This document shows positions 46,023 through 56,270 of a stretch of 64,000 nucleotides of DNA, piece after piece. Origin of the DNA: Lobosporangium transversale. Its lineage: Eukaryota > Mortierellomycota > Mortierellomycetes > Mortierellales > Mortierellaceae. The first letter of the stretch is position 1; each line of letters opens with the position of its first letter. Location of the stretch: NCBI RefSeq assembly GCF_002105155.1, contig NW_019029036.1, forward strand, positions 186,001 through 250,000, written 5' to 3'. A program made the translations under genes and the position numbers. The notes under the pieces were generated by a model, which saw only the letters and a list, made by a program, of their open reading frames with translations, did no database searches and was not told the DNA's origin.

Positions 46023-49000
46023 ATGGCTTCTTCACTCGATCTCGCCTCCTTCACGAACAAGCTTCACTTCTACCTCAATGGCACGGAGATCGTCCTCGAC
46101 AATCCCGATCCCGATACAACCTTGCTCCAATATGTCCGCTCTATCGGACTTACTGGATCCAAACTTGGATGTGCTGAGGGTGGTTGCGGTAAGAAACTTA
46201 TTTCTCTATTTTATTTTTTCTTTTTTTTTCTTATCATCTTTATGCATCGACTACAGAGTTGTATAATTCCTGCATGAAGAATGAAGTGTGAAATGAGCAA
46301 AGCCTCATTTTCCAAATGCCTCCATCCCAAACTATTTCATTTGCAGACTGAAAAATTTACAAAGAATGATGAGCTGGATGTATTAATGGAGATCTGATTC
46401 GAATTCTCTTTCTACTTGTTTGTCATGCTTATTTGATGACCAACAGGTGCCTGCACTGTAATGGTGTCCTCCTATGACAAGGTCACCCAACATATTCGGT
46501 AAGGTGAAACAGCTCTAAAAAATTCACAGTAATCAAATACCACGGGACCCTCGACCATTAACATCTTTTTTTAACTTTTTTTTTTTTCCCAAACGTGGAC
46601 ACGACTTTCTAGCCACCTGAACGTAAACGCATGTTTGACACCTCTGTGCTCCGTCGATGGCAAACATGTCATCACTATTGAAGGCCTCGGTAACCACAAG
46701 AACCCCCATCCTGTCCAAGAGCGCATTGCATTATGCTATGGGTAAGTAATAACCAAGTCACCCTTCCTTTTTGCTAAATTCCCATGCAACCTTTTTCTTA
46801 AACACATTATTAATATCCTTTGTAATCCATAGCTCCCAATGCGGTTTCTGTACTCCTGGTATTGCCATGTCACTCTATGCGCTGCTCCGCAATAACCCCA
46901 CCCCCACAGAGCACGATGTTGAAGAGTCTTTTGATGGAAACCTGTGTCGCTGCACTGGTTACCGCCCTATCTTGGATGCTGCAAAGTCTTTTGCTGCCCC
47001 TGCCAATGGCAAGAAGGCTGGTGGATGCTGCGGTGGTGCTGGTCCCAATGGTGGCTGCTGTAAGGATGAAAAGCCTGAAAAGACCTCCACTATCCCTCAG
47101 GAGAGCTCTGTCCGCTTCCCTTCCGTTCTCTTCAAATCTTATGATCCTACACAGGAACTCATCTTCCCTCCTAGACTCATGAAGAAAACTGCTGAGCCAC
47201 TGTACTTCAACGGACGAAAGTCTCAATGGTTCCGTCCCACTACACTTGCTCAGGTCCTCCAAATCAAGGCAAACTATCCTCAGGCAAAATTCCTTGGAGG
47301 CAACACTGAAGTTGGAGTAGAGACAAAATTCAAGTACATGGAATACTCTCCTTATGTGTACCTGAATGATGTTGTCGAGCTACAGGGAATCACCATCACC
47401 TCGGAAGGTATCTCTCTCGGAGCCGGTGTCACGATCGCCAATTTCCAGAAGGCACTCGAGGAGACCATTGAAAAGGTCTCTGAGAGTGAGGCCCATGTCC
47501 TTCGTGCATTCTTGGCCAACACAAAATATTTTGCTGGAAAACAGATCCGTAATGCCGCCTCCGTTGCCGGTAACATTGCCACTGCCTCCCCCATCTCTGA
47601 TTTGAACCCCGTCTTTGTCGCCTCCAACTCGACTTTCAGCATTCTCTCATCAGACCAGTCTGTTGATTCAACCGCTCGCGTTGTTCCCGCTACCGAGTTC
47701 TTTGTCGGCTATCGTAAGACCGCCTTGAACCCATCCACCGACATTTTAACTCAGATTAATATTCCTTTCACTCGTCCCGGTGAGTACATCCGCTCATTCA
47801 AACAGGCCAAGAGAAAGGATGATGACATCGCCATCGTTACAGCTGCCATTCGTGTACATCTTGCTTCTGATAATACTGTCATCGAAATTGGTTTTGGCTT
47901 CGGTGGTATGAGCGCCTTTACATGCCAGGCCAAGAAGACATCTGAATTCCTTAAGGGCAAACACTGGGGTGACAAGGATGTCCTCGATCGTGCCTTGGAG
48001 CTCTTAGATCAGGATCTTCCTATGGATGTCTCCACTCCTGGAGGCATGCCAGAGTACCGTCGCACTCTTGCAAAGTCCTTCTTCGTACGATTCTGGTGGG
48101 ATGTGATCGAACAACATAAATTGGCTGTTGAACATGACCATGGAGACATCAAACTTTTGACCGATGAAATCCACCGTGGTCTCTCCTCTGGTGTTCAGAG
48201 TGATAAGGGTACTATCCAGAACTCAACTACTGATATTGTTTCCAAGAGTGTCGCTCATGTTGCAGCCATGAAGCAGGTGACTGGTGAAGCCATCTATACT
48301 GATGATATGCCCAAGCTTCATAACGAGCTCTATGGTGCCATGGTCCTTTCTAGTCGCGCCCATGCTAAGATTGTCAGTGTCGATACTAGTGCAGCTCTTG
48401 CTCACCCTGGCGTCAGGGCCTACTTTGACCATAAGGATGTTCCCGGTAACAACATTTGGGGCGCAGCCATGTTTGATGATGAAGAGATCTTTGCATCCGA
48501 GGAAGTTCATTGCGTTGGTCAAATCATCGGTGTGATCGTTGCGGACACTCAGGCTATTGCACAAGAAGCAGCTCGAAAGGTCAAGATTGAATACATTGAT
48601 CTCCCCCATGTGGTCACCATTGACGAGGCTATAGCCGCAGACTCTTACATCCCCCTTACAAAGTCGATTGTCAAGGGTGATGTCGATGCTGCTTTCGCCA
48701 ACTGTGCCAAGGTCTTTGAGGGTCAAACCCGTGTTGGCGGCCAAGAGCAGTTCTACCTCGAGACACAAGCTGTCCTTATCAACAACAAGGGCGAGTCTGA
48801 GTTTGAGATCTATGCTTCGACTCAGAATGCCAACGAAACTCAAGCTGTGGTTGCTAGCGTCCTTGGCATCAGTGCTAACAAGGTTGCGTGCAAGGTCAAG
48901 CGCCTGGGCGGTGGGTTCGGTGGTAAGGAATCCCGTACCATCCCCTTGACCTGTATCATGGCGGTTGCCTCCTATCATATGAAGAAACCTGTTCGCTGTA

Positions 49001-50517
49001 TGTTGGATCGTAACGAGGATATGGTAATTTCGGGTCAGCGCAACCCCTTCATGGGTAAATGGAAGGTCGGTCTTGACGAGAACAATAAGCTTGTGGCCTT
49101 GGACACTGAGCTTTACTTGAACGCCGGCTGGTCTTCGGATTTGTCTGTTGCGGTCATGGAACGTGCCTTGGGCCACATCGACAATGTTTATTATATTCCA
49201 AATGTCCGTGCTGTAGGCCGCTGCTGTCGTACCAACATCCACTCCAACACTGCTTTCCGCGGTTTCGGAGGTCCTCAAGCGAACGTGATTGCGGAGACAT
49301 ACATGACAGAAATCGCAGAACGTATTGGTATGAGTCAAGAAGAGTTCCGTGAGATCAATATGTATAAAGAAGGCCAACTGACACACTTTAATCAGGAGCT
49401 CAAGGACTGGCACTTGCCCAAGGGTTACTACCAGCTCAAAGAAAAAACCAACTATGATGCGCGCAAGGCTGCCGTTGAAGACTTCAACAAGAAGTCCAAG
49501 TGGCGCAAGCGTGGTATTTGTATCATCCCTACAAAGTACGGTATCTCATTCACAGCTCTTCATCTCAATCAAGCTGGTGCCATGATTCATATCTATCACG
49601 ATGGATCCGTGCTTTTATCCCACGGAGGTGTTGAAATGGGTCAAGGCCTTCACACGAAGATGATTCAGGTCTGCGCTGAGGGCCTCAAGATCCCTATGGA
49701 GATGATCCACATTGTAGAGACTTCGACCGATAAGGTTGCAAATGCTTCACCCACTGCAGCCTCTGCCTCATCGGATTTGAATGGAATGGCAGTCAAGGAT
49801 GCGTGCGACCAGATTAATGCGCGACTGGAGCCTTACCGCGCCAAGGGTCTCTCCTGGAAGGAGATTGTGCATCACGCCTACTTTGACCGCGTCAACCTTA
49901 GCGCCAATGGATTCTACAAGGTCCCAGATATTGGTTACAAATGGGGTGAGAACAAGGGTCAACTTTTCTTCTACTTTACGATGGGAGCAGCAGTGTCAGA
50001 GGTGGAGGTTGACCTTTTGACAGGCCACCACACTGTGATCCGATCGGATATCTCCATGGATTTGGGTCGTTCGATTAATCCCTCGATTGATATCGGTCAG
50101 ATCGAAGGAGCATTTATCCAAGGAATGGGTTGGTCTACGACCGAGGAATCACTGTACTTCCCTAATGGTCGATTGTTCACACAAGGCCCTGGCAATTACA
50201 AGATTCCAGGTTTCCAGTGCATCCCTCAAGAGTTCAATGTGTCATTCTTTGAGGATGTGACTCATGAGAGTGTGAAGACGATCTACAAGTCTAAAGGAGT
50301 AGGAGAGCCTCCACTTTTCCTTGGATCATCTGTGTACTTTGCGATCCGTCATGCTCTTTGGTATGCTCGACAGGAGAACGGCCATCCTGGTTCGTTCTCC
50401 CTTTCTCTTCCTGCTACGCCTGAGCGCATCCGTATGACAGTAGGGGATTCTATTGCAGAAAGCAGCAAGCTCCAGCCAAAACAAGGCGAACGTCCATGGG
50501 TTCTTTCTGTCTTTTAA
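46023..50517 (+). CDS. XDH: xanthine dehydrogenase (1343 aa)
   Basis: Exons 46023-46188, 46447-46498, 46613-46741 and 46833-50517 give 1343 residues, the usual length. The enzyme oxidises hypoxanthine to xanthine and urate in purine breakdown using NAD, with two Fe2S2 clusters, FAD and molybdopterin. Visible: first Fe2S2 loop (CAEGGCGACTV, residues 49-59), second Fe2S2 pair (CGFCTPG at 119-125 and LCRCTGYRP), FAD site ([11 protein letters not shown] near 268), molybdenum-domain motifs ([30 protein letters not shown]) and the catalytic Glu1274 ([10 protein letters not shown]). The segment after the second cluster has a Gly/Cys-rich insert ([14 protein letters not shown], near residue 175) that I do not recall as a family feature. 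Codon third positions are C-rich, unlike the accessory genes. Confidence 0.97.
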
Positions 50518-50917
50518 AATGGTTTTCTCCGTTAGTTTATTAATCTCCATAAATAACTTGCTGTTAATAAGTAACATTTTGTATATATATATATATAAAA
50601 AAAAAATAAAAAAAAAAAAAACTGCAGTTACCAAAAAACACTCTTTTTATGTCCGTCGTTCATGCGAGGGGAATGGCCCCCATGTTTTAATGTTTTCATA
50701 AATCAAAAAAGAGCTGGGAGCAGTCAAGAACCTGGCGTTCTTTCTTGCCCACGATCGCGTCTGCTAGCCCCCATCACTGCCGCCAAAAAGAAACTAAATA
50801 AAATAGTGGCAAAATGCCAAATCAAAAACAAAACCGAATACAAAAAGGATTCAATATGTCAGGTCAATCCTGTTCAAATCTTCATCCTAAATGTATTCCA
50901 TCATTCCTCTTTGCATC

Positions 50918-51870
50918 ATGAGCAACACCAAACTGAATCCCCTGGATCTTCCTGAAATCATTATGCTTGTTGGTAGTTTCCTAGATAGAGGCGACCTCTT
51001 CCATTGTATTCGTATTTCCAAGGCTTTCCACAAAACACTTGTCCAATCCCTTTAGAAAATAATCCGCATTGCCCCTCTTTCGAGATATCCAATAAAGGTT
51101 CTGCAAACTACAAGTACATTGAGGAACTTGTGTTTCGTCAGCACTCCTGAAATGACTGCAGAACATTGCAAGGCTGTGGCCGCCTCATCACATTACATAC
51201 AAGGATATTTCCAACCTCGTCAAGGCACACAGATTCATAATCACCGCGTTAACATTATAAAATCAACATTTACGGAAGCTCTGGGAGACATTGATAGGGT
51301 GCACCCATCTTGACGGCTTGACCATTTCTGGAACAGATACACCTAATGATGAAGTCTATCTCTTCTTTCAAGTCTGCAAGAAACTTAGGAGCATGGATAT
51401 ACTCAACCCTCCATATCCACACACGTCATCATACTGTCTCGACACATAACTAGGATGTGTCCACAGTTAAGTTCGCTGAGATTCACAGGAATCTAGGACG
51501 AGTTTTACAAAGCGACATTCCTTCACTATCTTTACACTCTAACAAATCTTTCTCTCTTCCATACTTGGAAATAAAAGACGAAGATTTGGTGGTGGACGAC
51601 TTTATAGGTTCCATATCGAAAACAGTATATCTTTCCCACCAACGTGGGATATCGCGGGTATTGTATCGCCAACCATTGTGACACTGATAACCATGCTGAT
51701 CCAATTCAAGCAGCGAGTGGAGCAGATGGCAAGAGACGTTGCAACGTGGGTTCAGGTCCGGGAGGTGCCCGGTCCTTCACAGTATGAGGTACTCGTTGAG
51801 ACAATGCCAAATCCGTGAGCTCCAGCCCTTTAGTCCATTCAGCTACCAGCAGCGCTACCAGAAGGTCTAT
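50918..51870 (+). pseudogene. F-box/LRR pseudogene
   Basis: ATG at 50918 opens a good F-box (LNPLDLPEIIMLVGSFLDRG, then DLFHCIRISKAFHKTLVQSL), which then runs into TAG where the relatives have Trp (SLWKRI). Further fragments (YKYIEELVF-like near 51110, FFQVCKKLRSMD near 51365, PHTSSYCLD near 51420, IKDEDL near 51572) follow in changing frames. The tail past 51690 contains an open stretch (QPFSPFSYQQRYQKVYTPPL) I cannot place. Confidence 0.75.
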
Positions 51871-52932
51871 ACCCCGCCTTTGACTTAAAGATAAATAAAA
51901 GGTAATGCAGTGTCAGAGCTAATTTCAAATCAAACCAAACCAGCAAGATCTTTTTCTATCAGACTTGAGAGGGAACTGAAAAAGCGCAGAAGGAGTAATT
52001 CTCCTAAATTCAATCCATCCTAATCTACTCAACACCTGGCACGATTCATTGTCCTATCACGGAATAAAGTGATAGCAGAAGCTAATGAAAGGCTCCCTAG
52101 ACAAAAGCACAGGGTATTGCACAGGAGCATCTCTTCATGGGTTCAATTTTATAAAAAATACTCATGTCTATGAGTATTAATGCCTGAATGCTGACTCCTT
52201 CTCATCCTTCTTCACCTTTTATATTTCAGTCTTCGTCCTTTACCAAGGCCTAAATTTGTCTTCTGTATCCAGGCCAACAGTGTACAAGGGACAAAGCATT
52301 CACTATTTTACATGGAAATATGTGGGCCTTGCAGAACAATTACCCTTCAGTTGTTGTGGACTGGATGCACAGACATGGACGCGTAAGGATAAATGGGTAG
52401 GATAAAGAGGTGATATTTTTTATAATTTTTACTTATGAGGAGGAGAGTGCTCGTTGCTCTAGTAGACATAGACTTGAAGTGAAAAGGAGATTAATAGGAA
52501 AAGAGGATTAATTAGTGGGCAGAGATGAAAGAACCAACAAGCAAATGCTTGTCACACAACAAGTAAACCTTACCTCTACTTGTTGACAACAAGATTGGGC
52601 TCATATTTAAAGAAGCAATTGAGACCGGTTTGTCGGGAAAAACAAAAATGTCGTGTTTCTTTCAACAAGCATAAAATGGAAAGTCTACGATTTTATAAAA
52701 AAAAAAAAGAAGAGAACAGATGAGCCTAATAGGGCCCTTATTTTTTAGTTGATTCGATTGCCATACTTCCAATGCACAAGTCTCTTCATAGGCTGCAAAG
52801 GATCATTGTTTTTTCTCAGGAATTGGCTATTTCTTAGTAATCATTTGATCACGTGCCCTGGCAATCATGTGTGCATCATCAAGCATCAATTGCTCCATCA
52901 TCTCTCTCCTCTCTCCCTATCTCTGACTTTGC
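51871..52932. other. about 1 kb without a recognisable gene
   Basis: No gene, RNA or repeat recognised; an A-run lies at 52697-52708. The last 150 bases are the upstream region of the F-box gene at 52933. Confidence 0.5.
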
Positions 52933-54474
52933 ATGAACAACCTCATTTTGAATCCTTTTGGGATTCCAGAAATCCTTTCGCTTGTTGGTGATTATCTAGA
53001 CCGAAGTGACCTCTTACACTGTATTCGTGTCTCCAAGGCCTTCCACAATACACTTGTCAAATTCATATGGAAAAAAATACAGACTGGATCTCATTCAAAG
53101 GAGCCTACTTTTGAGGCGCTACAGAACTACAAGGAACATATTGAGGAGCTTGTATTTTATAACATCTTCCCACAGAAGTTCAGGTTATTACAAGGCTGCA
53201 AGCGCCTCAAATATATCAATTGCTCTATGAGGTCATCCCAAGACTTTTCAATCCCGAACGATCTTTCCAATCTCATCAAGGCTCACAGATCCACCATTAC
53301 AAAGTTTTTGTTTGAATTCAAGTGCCCTGGTTTACAAGAGATATGGGGAGCATTAATGGAATGCACCCACCTAGAGTACTTGAAGATTTATGGATCACAA
53401 ATAAGCAGTGATGAAACCGATCTATTCTTTCAAGTTTGCAAGAAAGTTAAGCATTTAGATATGTCTCACGTATGTATCCATCAACTTCCTTCCGACTTCA
53501 TGGATGACAACGCGGACAACTTCATCTTCCCAAATATAAACGCATTATATTTTCATCATACCAAAATATCCAACCCTCCACATCCGTATACATCATCATA
53601 TTGCCTCGGCATGTTGACAAGGAGATGTCCAAGACTACGTTCACTGGTAGTTGCTGGGAATCAGTATGATTTCTACAGAGAGGCATTCCTCTATCGTCCT
53701 TTCGCACTGCCTGACCTATCAAAAATATGGCTTTATAACATGAAAATAAAGGACGAGGATATGGCAGCACTCCTTAAACAGCTGACTGAACTAAGACAGT
53801 TATTTCTTCAAGGGTCTGATTTCGGTCCACTCTCTATCCGGGAACTATTAGCGGAAGAGCAAGAGATTCTGGAGGATGGACATATAATACGAAAAAGAAG
53901 GAATAGGAGACTCTGTGATACAGTTGAAATACTGGAATTCATTAAACAAACTGGAGAAATTGATGGCGTTGTTCAAGCGATCCTGTCCAACTGTCCACGA
54001 TTGAAGGAACTACGGGGACCTAAGATTACATTGACAGAAATTATCGCTGGTGCAGAATGGATTAGCACTGGACTGACACATATGTCAGTCAATCTTGAGG
54101 TTGATGTTGGCCTGGAGAGTTCAGAGGGCCCACAGATGCAGCGTACTGCGTTTAGACAACTTGGCAAGTTGACCCAATTAAGGGTTCTTAATTTGACTCC
54201 AGATTATTCATGGAATGAAGAAGTTCGGACACTGGACTTGAGGCTAAGATCAGGATTGGATGAACTAGTCAACCTGAAGCGACTTTTTTGGTTATTCTTC
54301 GAAGGCGATAAGCATCAACGAATGCAATCTGAGGATGCGACATGGATTATAAACAATTGGCCAAGTCTTAATGACGTGTATGGTATTGTGAACTGCGAGC
54401 CAGGTGCACGTACATTAGTAACTGACATACTCCTATCACACGATATTCTCGTAGAGTATCGTACTTTTGACTAA
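52933..54474 (+). CDS. F-box/leucine-rich-repeat protein (intact, 513 aa)
   Basis: A single frame. The F-box is at residues 3-50 (LNPFGIPEILSLVGDYLDRS, then DLLHCIRVSKAFHNTLVKFI). LRR-type segments follow (GALMECTHLEYLKIYGSQIS, FFQVCKKVKHLDMSHVCIHQ). The C-terminal block is that of the local family (DEDMAALLKQLTELRQLFL, RRLCDTVEILEF, GVVQAILSNCPRLKELRGPK, VRTLDLRLRSGLDELVNLK, EDATWIINNWPSL). It would act as a substrate receptor of an SCF ubiquitin ligase; the target is unknown. It follows a broken paralogue at 50918 and is followed by a broken fragment at 54500, all on the plus strand, as in a tandem array. Confidence 0.88.
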   Translation: MNNLILNPFGIPEILSLVGDYLDRSDLLHCIRVSKAFHNTLVKFIWKKIQTGSHSKEPTFEALQNYKEHIEELVFYNIFPQKFRLLQGCKRLKYINCSMRSSQDFSIPNDLSNLIKAHRSTITKFLFEFKCPGLQEIWGALMECTHLEYLKIYGSQISSDETDLFFQVCKKVKHLDMSHVCIHQLPSDFMDDNADNFIFPNINALYFHHTKISNPPHPYTSSYCLGMLTRRCPRLRSLVVAGNQYDFYREAFLYRPFALPDLSKIWLYNMKIKDEDMAALLKQLTELRQLFLQGSDFGPLSIRELLAEEQEILEDGHIIRKRRNRRLCDTVEILEFIKQTGEIDGVVQAILSNCPRLKELRGPKITLTEIIAGAEWISTGLTHMSVNLEVDVGLESSEGPQMQRTAFRQLGKLTQLRVLNLTPDYSWNEEVRTLDLRLRSGLDELVNLKRLFWLFFEGDKHQRMQSEDATWIINNWPSLNDVYGIVNCEPGARTLVTDILLSHDILVEYRTFD

Positions 54475-54489
54475 ATTTAAATAAATAAA

Positions 54490-55250
54490 AAAAATATATC
54501 CGTTCCTTCACATTCACATACATCGTTACATTGTCTCGGCATGTTGACCTGGGGATGCCCGCAACTATGCTCGCTAAGATTTGATAGGTATCAGGATTCT
54601 ACAGGACAACGTTCTTTGATCATCTTTACACGCCGACAAATCAATTAGATCTATGCCTACCATGCATGATGGTAAAGGACGAGGATATGGTGGCTCAGGC
54701 AAATGATCGAACTAAGGCGGCTAGAAGTCCCCTATTGTGAGTTCGGGCACTCTCTATCCAAGGATTGTTAGCAAACGAGTAGAAGGTTCTGGAAGATGGG
54801 CACATTATGTGCTCCTATTCGATTCGAACATATCGAATTCGAATGGGTTCGAATGCATTCGAATCGAAAATGAATCATGGTAAGTTCAAATGATTCGAAT
54901 GGCTCTGGATAATTCGAGTCATTCGAGTATCGAATGGCTTGAATGGTTCGAATCATTCGAAAAGCAATCGAATTTAAATATCCATTCGAACATGAATCGA
55001 ATCTGAACTTACCTTATTCGAATAGGAGCACTGGACACAGAGCATGAGGAAGAAAGGTTCGGAGGCTCCGCAATACAATTGAGAGACTGCGAATAAACGA
55101 GCAAAGCGCACAGTCTGATAATATTGTTGAAGCGATCCTACTCAATTGTCCACACTTGAGAGAACTAGTGGGACGTAAGACTACAATAGCAGAAATTGTC
55201 GATCACGCAGGTTAAGTCGATCTCACCAGGCTATAAATCCTGCTTGAAAC
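54490..55250 (+). pseudogene. F-box/LRR C-terminal fragment split by a MITE
   Basis: Pieces of the family C-terminus lie on both sides of an insertion. SLRFDRYQDSTG-like, KDEDMVA and SIQGLLANE come before 54800. After 55031 come RRLRNTIERLRI-like and IVEAILLNCPHLRELVGRK, then ITIAEIVDHAG near 55195. The inserted 223 bases split the stretch that in relatives reads VLEDGHIIRKRR. The fragment ends where an inverted piece of the large repeat begins (55257). Confidence 0.7.
54809..55031. mobile_element. MITE with inverted ends GTGCTCCTATTCGA
   Basis: The 223-base segment starts GTGCTCCTATTCGATTCGAA and ends with TTCGAATAGGAGCAC, giving terminal inverted repeats of about 14 bases. The inside is packed with TTCGAA, ATTCGAA and TCGAATC words (more than a dozen), so much of it can fold on itself. 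There is no coding capacity. It sits inside an F-box fragment. I saw no clear target-site duplication and no second copy in the window. Confidence 0.75.
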
Positions 55251-55256
55251 TGATGT

Positions 55257-55745
55257 TCCTCAAAGATATGCAGGGTCATACATACAACAATCTGCCTGCC
55301 CACAACAAGAGCACGAGCCACATTGTCCTCTTTGTATGGTGTACAACAAAGAAAGAAAGAAAAAACAGTGAGCAATGTGCTGTAGCTGGAGTAAAAGGAC
55401 GAGACCCAAAGTACAAGCATATTAAAACTCGCATACTCTGTTTTTCACTCACATACTCTGTTTCTCACTCGCATAATCAGCTACTATTCACTATTCTTTA
55501 TTACACATTTTGCATTGTATTGTATGGAAATAAAAATAAAAATAAGAAATAAAATAAAATTAAAATAAAAGTAAAATTAAAATTAAAATAAAGTAAAAAT
55601 AAAAATAAAATAAAAATAAAAATAAAAGTAAAATTCAAAATAAGAGTAAAAATAAAAGTAAAGTAAAAACAAAAGTAAAAACAAAAGTAAAAATGAAAAT
55701 AAAAATAAAAATTATATAATAAAAAGCAAAAAGTTAAAAAAAAAA
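55257..55745 (-). mobile_element. inverted 5' fragment of the large repeat (copy 4)
   Basis: On the minus strand this matches the first 400-490 bases of copy 1, including its particular AT-rich variant (with the words TTGAATTTTACTTTT and GTTTTTACTTTT), so copy 4 is closer to copy 1 than to copies 2 and 3. Near 55440-55480 it has a 20-base tandem duplication (CACTCGCATACTCTG-type) absent from the full copies. It lies directly in front of copy 3, in opposite orientation, and continues past its AT-rich end into the 61-base core (55775-55835). Confidence 0.8.
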
Positions 55746-55875
55746 GTAAAATAAATATACGTGTATTTGATGTCAGAGCATTATTCCACTTCCGATCGTG
55801 AGAGTCTCCTCATTACCGTATGAGTTATAACAGATGTCTTCAAGACTCGTAAGGAAAATCTGTCCATAAACAACC
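55745..55875 (-). repeat. 61-base core turned round relative to its arms
   Basis: Core 55775-55835, preceded by TTTGATGTC and followed by GTCTTCAAGACTCG. It matches 22664-22790; core sequences differ at one base, in the same strand orientation, while the two arms are swapped and reverse-complemented. Listed again as a finding. Confidence 0.8.
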
Positions 55876-55904
55876 ACATGAACTATATTACTCTCGAGCT
55901 GTCA

Positions 55905-56270
55905 CTTTAGATGTATCGCCCTCCTTGTAACCATCAAATAAATCGATATTGAGCTCATCAGTTCAACTGTGTGCAAAAAGCATATCTCATAAAAGTATTT
56001 TATTTTCTATAGCAATATACAATGGACAAACTAGTTTAAAGACTGAGTGGTTTGCCACCATAGGTGTTTGAAAACTTATTCAAGTGGATATTAAACCAGC
56101 GGAATGAACCGTCATGATAAACACGGCCCCATTTATCTTCATTAAACTCAACATTTGGGAAGCTGTGGGAATTATCAGATGCTGCTGCGGCCAGGAACGA
56201 CTCTGTCAAGTTTGTTACCGATGGCTTTACAAGTCCATCGAGAAGTCGGATCTTTTTACCACTTGGCTTC
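55905..56270 (-). pseudogene. duplicated 3' end of the three-exon gene at 14.4 kb
   Basis: On the minus strand about 70 codons and roughly 130 bases of 3' flank match the end of the gene at 14408-16314 (SGKKIRLLDGLVKPSVTNLT, then a run ending FNIHLNKFSNTYGG). At 56270 the match stops and the leader of repeat copy 3 begins. The result is a chimera: the minus-strand frame 56395-56036 reads from repeat leader into the gene tail. It has no start of its own. Confidence 0.8.

Noticed and set aside
48223..49413. A 396-codon minus-strand frame
   Set aside because: It is exactly antisense to the xanthine dehydrogenase exon; open by the codon bias of that gene.
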